The notes: generated from the letters alone by a model not told the origin. A stretch of DNA of 20,278 nucleotides from Oscillospiraceae bacterium (GCA_015067125.1 SVNB01000018.1:1-20278); one strand, 5' to 3'. Shown: positions 1-6,634, numbered from the stretch's first letter. Numbers and translations are program-made.

Positions 1-159
1 GAAAACATAAAAAACGGAACTTACCCAATAACGGGGCCGCTTTATGCCGTTACTTATAAAGGCAATACAAACGAAAACGTTGATAAATTTCTGGAATGGG
101 TGCTTTCGGAAGAGGGCCAGGAACTTATAGAAAAAACCGGATACGTGGGTATAAATTAA
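1..159 (+). CDS. PstS-like phosphate-binding protein, C-terminal fragment
   Basis: The window opens inside a reading frame that ends with TAA at 157-159 and gives 52 residues, ending EEGQELIEKTGYVGIN. The pattern YPITGPLYAVTYKG, then FLEWVLSEEGQ, then a terminal GY(V) is the usual end of PstS-family periplasmic/lipoprotein phosphate-binding proteins, in which a YP-x-RPLY segment is followed by a last helix containing SxxGQ. The family captures phosphate outside the cell for the Pst ABC transporter. The signal peptide and ligand-binding loops lie outside the window, so the substrate cannot be confirmed. No pstC follows; the next gene is unrelated and starts within the stop codon, so this may be an orphan binding protein or the last Pst gene of its operon. 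Confidence 0.68.
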   Translation, partial: ENIKNGTYPITGPLYAVTYKGNTNENVDKFLEWVLSEEGQELIEKTGYVGIN

Positions 160-746
160 TGAAAAAAATAAAACTTTATCATATGAGCGAAACCCTTAAA
201 CTCGGCGATGAATTAATGCCGGATTATCTTAATAAATCTGTAAATTGTGAACCTTATATTTCCTCAATGGAAAAAGGTCTGGATTCGCTTGAATTGCTGC
301 TCGAAAAAAAGATTGAAGAACAGCAGGAAGACTGGAATGATGTTGTAAAATGGTGTGTGGAAGGTATTTTTGAATATATCAGAAAAAACGAATTCCCGGA
401 TGTTCCAAGCAGAACAAAAAGCAATTATTATTTTGATAATCTTGATGATTTTGCGGTTTTGTATCAGGCCGGATGGGCGCAGGAACCGGAAGAAGAACGA
501 AATAAACTTCATCTTTACGAAATAGAAATTTATACAGAACATCTGTATAAATTCGATATGTCTGTTTTTGACAAAGCGTATGATAAATTGCACGATGATA
601 AAGATTTGGAATCCGTAATAATTTATGCAAGAAATTATTTTGAAGGAAAAAACACAGAAAAACCGGTATGGGAAATTATGAGCGACAGCCGCGCAAAAGC
701 AGTAAAAGATATTTCGGATTATCTTAAAAAATGCGTAGAAGTTTAG
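159..746 (+). CDS. DUF2441-like protein of unknown function
   Basis: A 195-residue soluble protein starting MKKIKLYHMSETLKLGD. Its ATG overlaps the upstream stop as TAATG, which suggests translational coupling; the frame stays open upstream to 96, but that extension lies within the PstS-like gene. The N-terminal strand LYHMSETLKLGDEL, the acidic helix-rich middle, and the late motif VWEIMSDSRAKAVKDI resemble my memory of the DUF2441 family, whose function is unknown. The short His-containing N-terminal strand followed by Pxx recalls ADP-ribosyltransferase/RES-type folds, but I cannot show catalytic residues. There is no signal peptide or membrane segment. The gene ends before a bidirectional terminator. 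I am confident of the coding call and less so of the family. Confidence 0.7.
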   Translation: MKKIKLYHMSETLKLGDELMPDYLNKSVNCEPYISSMEKGLDSLELLLEKKIEEQQEDWNDVVKWCVEGIFEYIRKNEFPDVPSRTKSNYYFDNLDDFAVLYQAGWAQEPEEERNKLHLYEIEIYTEHLYKFDMSVFDKAYDKLHDDKDLESVIIYARNYFEGKNTEKPVWEIMSDSRAKAVKDISDYLKKCVEV

Positions 747-831
747 AAAAGGGAGCGCGTTTTTATGACGAATAAAACATTATGCTGTGGGTAATTAAAA
801 CTTTTGTGTGGCAATAATAAAATTATAAAAT

Positions 832-869
832 AAAAATGAGCAAAGCATATTTATGCTTTGCTCATTTTT
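832..869. terminator. Bidirectional intrinsic terminator
   Basis: A near-perfect inverted repeat with arms 832-849 and 852-869 around a tiny TT centre. The core is TGAGCAAAGCATA paired with TATGCTTTGCTCA, flanked by A5 on the left and T5 on the right, so it can end transcription from both sides. It sits between the convergent ends of the DUF2441-like gene and dapA. The rest of 747-917 holds nothing else I can support. Confidence 0.85.
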
Positions 870-917
870 GCATAAAACATACGGTGCTCAAAATAAGACG
901 GCCGGTTTGTTGCATAC

Positions 918-1805
918 TCAAACAAGATTAATGTGCTCGAGTGCGGCACGAAGATGATCTTTTTTGCTTGCTTCCATAGGACCGAGAGGCAGCCTGCACG
1001 GGCCGAAATCTTTGCCGAGCATATTAAGCGCTTCTTTTGCAGGAACGGGATTTGTATCCGAAAAAAGCGCATCAATAAGCGGAATAAGCTCAATTTGTTT
1101 ACGCGCGGCTTCTGCGTATTTTCCTTCAAAATACAGCGAGCAGAGCTTTTGCATTTCTTTTGGAACTATATTTGCTGCAACAGAAATTACGCCCTTGGCG
1201 CCGATGCTCAGAAACGGAACGGTAAGTTCATCATTTCCGGAATATATATCTATTTTATCACCGCAAAGAGAAATAGTTCTTTCTGCCTGAACAATATTGC
1301 CGGAAGCTTCCTTGATTGCGCAGATAAACGGATTTTCTGCAAGTTTTGCGTATGTTTCCGGTTTTACGTTCATTCCGGTACGGGAAGGTACGTTATATAT
1401 GATGGTAGGAAGCTGGCAGTATTTTGTAATAAAAGAATAGTGCTCCAAAAGGCCGTTTTCATTGGCTTTGTTATAATATGGAGTGACGGAAAGAATCGCG
1501 TCTGCGCCGGCGTTTCGTGCGTTAAGGGCAAGCTTTGCGGCATGGCTTGTGTTGTTGCTTCCGGCTCCGGCAATAAGCGGAACACGGTGATTTATCACAT
1601 CTTTTGCACAGCAGATTATATTATATTGTTCTTCGTCAGAAAGTGTGGCGGATTCTCCGGTAGTGCCGTTCACAATTACTGCATCAATGCCTTTTTGAAT
1701 AAGTTCATCAATAAAATCGGCATATTTTTTCAGATTAACGGTACCGTCTTCTCTCATTGGAGCAGCAACGGCGGCTCCGCATCCGACAAACAATGTGTTT
1801 TTCAT
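918..1805 (-). CDS. dapA: 4-hydroxy-tetrahydrodipicolinate synthase
   Basis: A 295-residue DapA. The enzyme condenses pyruvate with aspartate semialdehyde in the cytoplasm, the first committed step toward diaminopimelate and lysine. The TIM-barrel signatures are in order: NGTTGES (46-52; Thr48/Thr49 bind pyruvate carboxylate), the TPYYNK loop with Tyr111, IIYNVPSRTG with catalytic Tyr137 and Arg142, and AIKEASG with Schiff-base Lys165. Length matches the family (about 290). The ATG has a GGAGG site 9 nt upstream (complement of 1814-1818), but that site lies in the 3' arm of a strong hairpin. It follows asd, which makes its substrate, on the same strand with a 73-bp gap. All key residues are present. 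Confidence 0.97.
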   Translation of the reverse strand: MKNTLFVGCGAAVAAPMREDGTVNLKKYADFIDELIQKGIDAVIVNGTTGESATLSDEEQYNIICCAKDVINHRVPLIAGAGSNNTSHAAKLALNARNAGADAILSVTPYYNKANENGLLEHYSFITKYCQLPTIIYNVPSRTGMNVKPETYAKLAENPFICAIKEASGNIVQAERTISLCGDKIDIYSGNDELTVPFLSIGAKGVISVAANIVPKEMQKLCSLYFEGKYAEAARKQIELIPLIDALFSDTNPVPAKEALNMLGKDFGPCRLPLGPMEASKKDHLRAALEHINLV

Positions 1806-1857
1806 ATAAAAAACCTCCGCAAGTTTTAAGTATATGCTTAAAACCTATGCGGAGGTT
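1806..1857 (-). promoter_or_regulatory. Hairpin with U-tract that sequesters the dapA ribosome site
   Basis: On the minus strand the asd-dapA gap contains AACCTCCGCA (1857-1848) and TGCGGAGGTT (1821-1812), a 10-bp perfect stem. A second 8-bp stem, GTTTTAAG (1844-1837) with CTTAAAAC (1830-1823), stacks inside it. The structure runs straight into TTTTTT and then the dapA ATG. The 3' arm contains the GGAGG Shine-Dalgarno and the 5' arm is its exact complement. It has the form of an intrinsic terminator and of a translation-blocking hairpin at once. The structure is seen in the sequence; a regulatory role is inferred. Confidence 0.75.
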
Positions 1858-1858
1858 A

Positions 1859-1886
1859 CTTTTATTATGTTAATATAATCAGTCAA
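1859..1886 (-). promoter_or_regulatory. Possible internal dapA promoter
   Basis: TTGACT (complement of 1881-1886) overlaps the asd stop codon and is followed after 16 bp by TAAAAG (complement of 1859-1864). The -10 match is only 4/6 and the spacer is short. A start near 1852 would fall inside the 5' arm of the dapA leader hairpin and so weaken it. Confidence 0.25.
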
Positions 1887-2958
1887 AATATCCTTTTGCG
1901 GCATAAAGTTCTGCCATAAGCACGTTTCCGCCGGCTGCACCGCGCAAAGTGTTGTGAGAAAGACTTACAAATTTATAATCATATTGACTGTCCGGACGAA
2001 GACGGCCGATGGAAACACCCATACCTTTTTCAAGATTGCGGTCAAGCTTTGCCTGAGGACGATCCGGTTCTTCAAAATAGGTAAGAAAATGTTCCGGTGC
2101 GGAAGGAAGACCGAGCATCTGCGGTTCACCTTTATATTCCTTCCAAAGAGCTTTTATCTCCTCTTCGGAAGGTTTGTTTTCAAAACTTACGAATACTGCG
2201 GCGGTGTGACCATCGGAAACGGGAACACGAAGGCACTGGGTAGTAATGGCAGGGGAAGAAGCATTGATTATTTTTCCATCTTCGATTTTTCCCCATATTT
2301 TAAGCGGTTCCTGCTCGCTTTTTTCTTCTTCTCCGCCTATATATGGGATAAGGTTATCTACCATTTCGGGCCAGCGTTCAAAGTTTTTTCCTGCGCCGGA
2401 AATTGCCTGATATGTGCAGGCCAGAACCTTTGTAATGCCGAACTTCATAAGCGGGTGAAGCGCGGGAACGTAGCTTTGAATGGAGCAGTTGGACTTTACG
2501 GAGATAAATCCGCGTTTTGTTCCAAGGCGTTGTTTTTGAGCTTCTATAACTTTTATATGATCCGGATTGATTTCCGGAATGATCATCGGAACGTCCGGTT
2601 CTTTGCGGTTTGCGCTGTTGTTGGACATAACGGGGCATTCCAGTTTTGCGTATTTTTCTTCAAGAGCTTTTGTTGCGGCTTTATCCATATTTACCGCGCA
2701 GAAAACAAAATCAACAACAGAAGCTATGCCTTCGGCATCTTTTTCCGCATCAAGAACGGTCATATTCTTTATGGATTCCGGAATAGGGGATTCCATTGCC
2801 CAACGGCCGGCAACAGCGTTTTCATAGGTTTTTCCGGCACTTTTGCCGGAAGCGGCAAGAACTTCTATATTAAACCACGGATGTTCGGAAAGAAGAGTTA
2901 TAAGACGCTGACCGACCATTCCGGTGGCTCCGATAACACCAACCTTATAATTTTTCAT
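1879..2958 (-). CDS. asd: Aspartate-semialdehyde dehydrogenase
   Basis: A 359-residue Asd. The enzyme reduces aspartyl phosphate to aspartate semialdehyde with NADPH, feeding DapA and also threonine and methionine synthesis. The start chosen is MKNYKVGVIGATG because AAGGAGGG stands 8 nt upstream; an in-frame ATG 11 codons earlier has no comparable site. GATGMVGQ (10-17) is the nucleotide-binding loop, SNCSIQ holds the catalytic Cys158, and VSDGHTA holds the acid/base His251. The SNCS and VSDGHT spacing and overall length fit the archaeal/fungal-type Asd branch, also found in Clostridia, better than the E. coli type. A strong promoter lies upstream and dapA downstream. Confidence 0.95.
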   Translation of the reverse strand: MKNYKVGVIGATGMVGQRLITLLSEHPWFNIEVLAASGKSAGKTYENAVAGRWAMESPIPESIKNMTVLDAEKDAEGIASVVDFVFCAVNMDKAATKALEEKYAKLECPVMSNNSANRKEPDVPMIIPEINPDHIKVIEAQKQRLGTKRGFISVKSNCSIQSYVPALHPLMKFGITKVLACTYQAISGAGKNFERWPEMVDNLIPYIGGEEEKSEQEPLKIWGKIEDGKIINASSPAITTQCLRVPVSDGHTAAVFVSFENKPSEEEIKALWKEYKGEPQMLGLPSAPEHFLTYFEEPDRPQAKLDRNLEKGMGVSIGRLRPDSQYDYKFVSLSHNTLRGAAGGNVLMAELYAAKGYFD

Positions 2959-2985
2959 AAAAGCGCCCTCCTTTAATAAAATAAC

Positions 2986-3008
2986 TTGCAATAAATTCCT
3001 TATTGCAA
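2986..3008. promoter_or_regulatory. Inverted repeat in the asd leader
   Basis: TTGCAATAA and TTATTGCAA, a perfect 9-bp inverted repeat with a 5-nt centre (2995-2999). It lies in the predicted 5' leader of asd, between the likely start of transcription near 3034 and the ribosome site. There is no U-tract, so a repressor site or an RNA hairpin is more likely than a terminator. The leader is far too short for a lysine riboswitch. Confidence 0.5.
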
Positions 3009-3040
3009 TATAATATATAAGTTATATCAATATGTTTCTG

Positions 3041-3069
3041 ATTTTATCATTACATATTTTTTATGTCAA
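3041..3069 (-). promoter_or_regulatory. asd promoter
   Basis: Minus strand TTGACA (complement of 3064-3069), a 17-bp spacer, then TAAAAT (complement of 3041-3046): a full -35 match with 5/6 at -10. It predicts a leader of about 76 nt before asd. Confidence 0.8.
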
Positions 3070-3103
3070 TATTTTTACAAAAATTGTGATAATTGGTGAT
3101 TTG

Positions 3104-4129
3104 ATGAAAACAAGTGATTTTTATTTTGACCTTCCGGAAGAGCTTATTGCGCAGCATCCTGCGGATCAGCGCGACCATTCCAGGCTTATGCATCTTGACA
3201 GAGAAACCGGTAAAGTTGAACATAAGCATTTTTATGATATTATAGACCTTTTGGAACCGGGAGATCTTCTTGTACTGAACAATTCCCGTGTTATTCCTGC
3301 AAGGCTTATCGGCGAAAGAGAAGACACACATTCTCCGATAGAATTTCTTCTTCTTAAACAAAAGGATCTTGACGTATGGGAAATTCTTGTACGTCCGGGC
3401 AAACATGCCAAAATCGGAAAAAGGTTTGTATTCGGCGGAGGCCTTCTTAAAGCGGAAGTTATTGATATAGTTGAAGAGGGAAACAGAATAGTAAGATTTG
3501 AGCACGAAGGCAATATTTATAACGTGCTTGATGAAATCGGACAGATGCCTCTTCCGCCATATATTACAGAAAAACTTGCGGATAAAGAGCGCTACCAGAC
3601 GGTTTATTCCGACCCGATAGGTTCCGCAGCGGCGCCAACCGCCGGATTGCATTTTACAAACGAACTTCTTGAAAAAATCAGAGAAAAAGGCGTTAAAACG
3701 GCCTTTGTTACTTTGCATGTGGGTCTGGGAACCTTCCGCCCGGTAAAAGTGGAAGATTTTGAACACCACATAATGCATACGGAACATTACGTTCTTCCGG
3801 AAGAAACCGCAAAACTGATAAACGAAACAAAAGCTGCAGGACATCGCGTTATTGCAGTTGGCACAACTTCGTGCAGAACGCTTGAATCTGTTGCGGCAAA
3901 ATACGGTGATATCCGTCCGGACGATGACGATACAAGCATTTTTATTTATCCCGGATTTAAATTTAAGGTTCTTGACGGACTTATCACAAACTTCCATCTG
4001 CCGGAAAGCACCCTTATTATGCTTGTTTCTGCCTTTGCCGGTTACGAGAACGTTATGAATGCCTATCAGCAGGCCATTGATGAAAGATACAGATTTTTCT
4101 CTTTTGGCGATTCCATGGCGATACTTTGA
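3104..4129 (+). CDS. queA: S-adenosylmethionine:tRNA ribosyltransferase-isomerase
   Basis: A 341-residue QueA, the usual length. It moves the ribosyl part of S-adenosylmethionine onto preQ1-modified tRNA to form epoxyqueuosine, in the cytoplasm. Signatures: FDLPEELIAQHP at the N-terminus, LLVLNNSRVIPARL (about 55-68), AAAPTAGLHFT, HVGLGTFRPV, VGTTSCRTLES, and the C-terminal GLITNFHLPEST. The start is MKTSDFYF: the open frame runs 24 codons further up, but those residues are not family-like, and GGTGAT precedes this ATG. It is divergent from asd. tgt, the enzyme that inserts preQ1, lies about 900 bp downstream on the same strand, separated by two minus-strand genes, so the two are linked but not in one operon. 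Confidence 0.97.
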   Translation: MKTSDFYFDLPEELIAQHPADQRDHSRLMHLDRETGKVEHKHFYDIIDLLEPGDLLVLNNSRVIPARLIGEREDTHSPIEFLLLKQKDLDVWEILVRPGKHAKIGKRFVFGGGLLKAEVIDIVEEGNRIVRFEHEGNIYNVLDEIGQMPLPPYITEKLADKERYQTVYSDPIGSAAAPTAGLHFTNELLEKIREKGVKTAFVTLHVGLGTFRPVKVEDFEHHIMHTEHYVLPEETAKLINETKAAGHRVIAVGTTSCRTLESVAAKYGDIRPDDDDTSIFIYPGFKFKVLDGLITNFHLPESTLIMLVSAFAGYENVMNAYQQAIDERYRFFSFGDSMAIL

Positions 4130-4155
4130 TTTTTTATTGTAATATGTTTTAAAGC

Positions 4156-4186
4156 AAAAAAATGACCGCATCTGCGGTCATTTTTT
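4156..4186. terminator. Bidirectional terminator after queA and rubredoxin
   Basis: TGACCGCA and TGCGGTCA around a TC centre, flanked by A7 on the left and T6 on the right. It lies between the convergent ends of queA and the rubredoxin gene and can serve both. Confidence 0.88.
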
Positions 4187-4213
4187 GTTTTGAGAAAACT
4201 TATTATTTATCGA

Positions 4214-4387
4214 TTATTCCTGAACGTCTTTTGCAACGTTTCTGAACTTATCCTTTGGCATTTTGCAAAGCGGGCAGCGAAAATCTTCCGGAAGATCTTC
4301 GAATTTGGTGCCGGGAGCAATTCCTTTTTCGGGAATGCCTTTTTCTTCATCATAGGTGTATCCGCAAATCATGCAAGTATATTTCAT
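4214..4387 (-). CDS. Rubredoxin
   Basis: A 57-residue protein, MKYTCMICGYTYDEEKG and on to KDVQE, easily missed by length cut-offs. It carries the two rubredoxin knuckles, CMICGY (Cys5, Cys8) and CPLCKMPK (Cys38, Cys41), which bind one iron, and the family's PGTKFEDLPEDFRCP stretch; the Trp usual in DDW is Phe here. Rubredoxins are small cytoplasmic one-electron carriers, in anaerobes mostly serving rubrerythrin, superoxide reductase or flavodiiron oxidoreductases; the partner is not in the window. AAAGGAG stands 8 nt before the ATG. A TATAAT box and a 13-bp palindrome lie upstream, after the XRE regulator on the same strand. Confidence 0.95.
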   Translation of the reverse strand: MKYTCMICGYTYDEEKGIPEKGIAPGTKFEDLPEDFRCPLCKMPKDKFRNVAKDVQE

Positions 4388-4430
4388 AGTATTTAACTCC
4401 TTTAATCAATTAATTTTTTATTGTGTCTGT

Positions 4431-4471
4431 ATTATAACCCAAATTTTTCTGTTTTTCAGTGACAAAGTCAC
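4431..4471 (-). promoter_or_regulatory. Rubredoxin promoter -10 with adjacent palindrome
   Basis: The minus strand has TATAAT (complement of 4431-4436) about 45 nt before the rubredoxin ATG. No good -35 lies at 17 bp (CTGAAA). Where the -35 should be there is instead GTGACAAAGTCAC (4459-4471), two 5-bp arms around AAA, which could be an activator or repressor site. Confidence 0.5.
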
Positions 4472-4476
4472 ATAAG

Positions 4477-4845
4477 TTATAAATTTTTTAAATTTTTAAA
4501 AGCTTCCAGTTCTTCGGAAGTCATATGGTCTTCCAGAACGCCGAATATTATTTTTCTGTCCCTGGCGCTTGCCCTTGCAAAAGCGCTGAGCATCAGCGTT
4601 TCTTCCGTGCTCAAAGTTTTTATCGGGGCAGGGAAGCCGGTTATTCCCATAAGATAATCCAAAGAAACGTCCAAAGCTTCCGCGATTTCTGCGGCAATAT
4701 CTGCCTGTGGTTTTCTGCTGTTGTTCACATATCTTGAAAGAGTGGCTTCGGTTGCTCCTATTTTTTGAGCAAGCCAGGTTTGGGTTATTCCGCGCTGCTT
4801 CATAATTTTTTTAACTTTGCGTCCAAAATCTGCGATTTCTGCCAT
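4477..4845 (-). CDS. XRE-family helix-turn-helix regulator
   Basis: A 122-residue protein with an N-terminal Cro/C1-type DNA-binding domain (about residues 7-66): FGRKVKKIMKQRGITQTWLAQKIGATEATLSRYVNN is cut here by motif as GITQTWLAQKIG (helix 2), ATEATLSRYVNN (recognition helix) and LDVSLDYLMG (last helix). The C-terminal 45 residues are a charged helical tail, perhaps for dimerisation. There is no metal site or peptidase domain, so its signal is unknown. AGGAG precedes the ATG. The promoter upstream contains repeated TTATACAAA sites, which suggests autoregulation. It is divergent from tgt and runs toward the rubredoxin gene, the most obvious nearby target. Confidence 0.9.
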   Translation of the reverse strand: MAEIADFGRKVKKIMKQRGITQTWLAQKIGATEATLSRYVNNSRKPQADIAAEIAEALDVSLDYLMGITGFPAPIKTLSTEETLMLSAFARASARDRKIIFGVLEDHMTSEELEAFKNLKNL

Positions 4846-4861
4846 AAGAACTATCTCCTGA

Positions 4862-4914
4862 TTTGTTATACAAAAAGTATTATTATATTATCATAAAAAT
4901 TATACAAATGTCAA
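4862..4914 (-). promoter_or_regulatory. XRE gene promoter with operator-like repeats
   Basis: Minus strand TTGACA (complement of 4909-4914) and TAATAT (complement of 4885-4890) with an 18-bp spacer. The plus strand carries TTATACAAA twice, at 4866-4874 and 4900-4908, 34 bp apart. The first is part of a 13-bp near-palindrome, TTTGT-TAT-ACAAA (4862-4874), by the predicted start of transcription; the second abuts the -35. This is the usual geometry of a self-repressing regulator. Confidence 0.6.
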
Positions 4915-4969
4915 GAATTATTATCCAAACGGAAAGTGTGTTGAAAACAATATTTTTTACATTTATTAC

Positions 4970-4998
4970 TTGAAAAGATTTGGCAGTTAAGTTATACT
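4970..4998 (+). promoter_or_regulatory. tgt promoter
   Basis: TTGAAA (4970-4975), 17-bp spacer, TATACT (4993-4998); 5/6 match at each box. The predicted leader is about 30 nt. It shares the 191-bp divergent region with the XRE promoter. Confidence 0.8.
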
Positions 4999-5036
4999 TA
5001 TATAGTTATATTATTGCCTTATTAAAGAGGAGAATT

Positions 5037-6167
5037 ATGTTTACAGTATTAAAAACAGAAGGAAAAGCCCGCAGATGCGAGTTTGAAACTGTTCACGGAA
5101 CAGTTCAGACTCCTGCATTTATGAACGTAGCCACCTGCGGAGCGATAAAAGGCGGCGTTGCCGCAGAGGATTTAAAAGATCTTCATTGCCAGGTTGCCCT
5201 TTGCAACACATACCACCTTTCTTTGCGTCCCGGCGACCTTGTTGTTAAAGAACTTGGCGGTCTTCATAAATTTATGAACTGGGACAGACCTATTCTTACA
5301 GACAGCGGCGGTTTTCAGGTATTCAGCCTTTCCAAACTGCGCAAAATAAAAGAAGAAGGCGTCTATTTCAGAAGTCATCTTGATGGTCACAGAATTTTTA
5401 TGGGACCGGAAGAATCCATGCAAATTCAGTCCCATCTTGGAAGCACAATTGCAATGGCTTTTGATGAATGTGTTGAAAACCCTGCGCCAAAATCTTATGC
5501 TGCACAGTCCTGTGCGCGCACCGTAAGATGGCTTCATCGCTGCAAGGCAGAAATGGAAAGACTCAACTCTCTTCCGGATACCATCAACCCGCACCAGATG
5601 CTTTTTGGCATCAACCAGGGATGTACTTTTGAAGATCTTCGCGTTGAGCATATGAAAGAGATTGCAAAACTCGATCTTGACGGATACGCCATCGGCGGAC
5701 TTGCCGTGGGCGAACCCACTCTTGAAATGTACCGTATTATAGATGCGGTAGAACCCTATATGCCGAAGGATAAGCCGCGCTATCTTATGGGCGTAGGTAC
5801 TCCGGTAAACATTCTTGAAGCGGTTCATCGCGGCGTTGATCTTTTTGACTGTGTTATGCCAAGCCGCAACGCACGCCATGGCACGCTTTTTACCTGGCAG
5901 GGTATAAGGAACCTTAATAACGAAAAATATATTTATGATCAGGGTCCGGTGGATCCGGAATGCGGATGTCCTACCTGCCGTCTTCACAGCAGAGCTTATG
6001 TTCGCCATCTGCTTCGCGCAAACGAACTTCTTGCGCACAGGCTTACCGTTCAGCATAATCTTTATTTCTATAATACCCTTATGGAAAAAATCCGCGAAGC
6101 TCTTGATAACGGAACTTTTGAAGAGTTTTATCAGAAATACAGAGAGATTCTTGGAAAAAGAATATAA
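5037..6167 (+). CDS. tgt: tRNA-guanine(34) transglycosylase
   Basis: A 376-residue Tgt, which exchanges guanine-34 of GUN-anticodon tRNAs for preQ1 in the cytoplasm, upstream of QueA. The catalytic Asp89 sits in TDSGGFQVFSL, the nucleophile Asp271 in VDLFDCVMPSRNARHG, and GGLAVGE (220-226) forms the base-binding pocket. The zinc site is complete: Cys309, Cys311 and Cys314 in ECGCPTC and His340 in VQHNLY. The ATG follows AAAGAGGAG at a good distance; the 19 extra codons upstream are hydrophobic and not family-like. It has its own promoter, and yajC follows after 62 bp, as in many bacteria. Confidence 0.98.
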   Translation: MFTVLKTEGKARRCEFETVHGTVQTPAFMNVATCGAIKGGVAAEDLKDLHCQVALCNTYHLSLRPGDLVVKELGGLHKFMNWDRPILTDSGGFQVFSLSKLRKIKEEGVYFRSHLDGHRIFMGPEESMQIQSHLGSTIAMAFDECVENPAPKSYAAQSCARTVRWLHRCKAEMERLNSLPDTINPHQMLFGINQGCTFEDLRVEHMKEIAKLDLDGYAIGGLAVGEPTLEMYRIIDAVEPYMPKDKPRYLMGVGTPVNILEAVHRGVDLFDCVMPSRNARHGTLFTWQGIRNLNNEKYIYDQGPVDPECGCPTCRLHSRAYVRHLLRANELLAHRLTVQHNLYFYNTLMEKIREALDNGTFEEFYQKYREILGKRI

Positions 6168-6171
6168 ACGC

Positions 6172-6200
6172 TTGAATATACTTTATTTTTAATCTATAAT
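6172..6200 (+). promoter_or_regulatory. yajC promoter
   Basis: TTGAAT (6172-6177), 17-bp spacer, perfect TATAAT (6195-6200), in the short gap between tgt and yajC. It would give yajC transcription independent of tgt. Confidence 0.7.
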
Positions 6201-6229
6201 ATTCTTATATTAATTTTCGGAGGTACAAA

Positions 6230-6562
6230 ATGAATTATCTTCTTACCGTAGCGGATCCCGCGGCAGAAGGCGGAATCCTTGAAAGCGTTATCAGCTTTGC
6301 TCCTATTATTGTTGTACTCATCGTTTTCTATTTCATGCTCATCCGTCCCCAGCAGAAAAAAGACAAAGAAGACAGAGCGATGAGAGAGAATCTTGAAATC
6401 GGCGATGAAATCGTAACCGCAGGCGGAATTATCGGCCTTGTTGTTTCTGTAAAAGAAGATACCGTTGTTATCGAAACCGGCAGCGACAGAAGCAAAGTCC
6501 GCATTGCAAAATGGGCTGTTGCGCAAAATCTTACCGCAAAAGAGAAAGCAGCAGAAAAATAA
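6230..6562 (+). CDS. yajC: Preprotein translocase subunit YajC
   Basis: A 110-residue inner-membrane protein. One helix (about 19-38, FAPIIVVLIVFYFMLIRPQ) is followed directly by the YajC signature FMLIRPQQKKDKE, and then the cytoplasmic domain with LEIGDEIVTAGGIIG and the V..D.VVIETG segment. YajC binds SecDF and helps the Sec translocon; it is usually dispensable. CGGAGGT precedes the ATG. The gene follows tgt as in many genomes, though secD/secF do not follow here. A large hairpin with a U-tract lies directly after its stop. Confidence 0.95.
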   Translation: MNYLLTVADPAAEGGILESVISFAPIIVVLIVFYFMLIRPQQKKDKEDRAMRENLEIGDEIVTAGGIIGLVVSVKEDTVVIETGSDRSKVRIAKWAVAQNLTAKEKAAEK

Positions 6563-6575
6563 TTTATTTGTGAAT

Positions 6576-6632
6576 AAAAACGCTCTTTTCAAAATATCCT
6601 TATAAAGGATAAATCCGAAAGGAGCGTTTTTT
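6576..6632 (+). promoter_or_regulatory. Terminator-like hairpin containing the next gene's ribosome site
   Basis: A 15-bp outer stem (AAAAACGCTCTTTTC, 6576-6590, with GAAAGGAGCGTTTTT, 6617-6631; one G-U pair) encloses a 7-bp inner stem (TATCCTT, 6595-6601, with AAGGATA, 6605-6611). It ends in TTTTTT. The 3' arm contains AAAGGAG (6618-6624), the ribosome site of the gene starting at 6635. It looks like the yajC terminator while also hiding the next gene's Shine-Dalgarno. No convincing promoter lies between it and 6635. Confidence 0.75.
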
Positions 6633-6634
6633 AT

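Noticed and set aside
747..831. A nine-codon frame (starting MTNKTLCC) after GGGAG at 751-755.
   Set aside because: Too short and without any supporting feature; probably chance.
933..1829. A 298-codon open frame on the plus strand opposite dapA, and similar long frames opposite asd (1954-2976), queA (3050-4171) and tgt (5172-6056).
   Set aside because: Each mirrors a gene with full catalytic motifs; the translations are rich in Cys, Phe, Asn and Lys with no recognisable domains, as expected of antisense frames in AT-rich DNA.
2959..3040. Lysine riboswitch or T-box upstream of asd.
   Set aside because: The predicted leader is about 76 nt with a single 9-bp hairpin; a lysine riboswitch needs roughly 170 nt and T-boxes have a conserved T-box sequence, which is absent.
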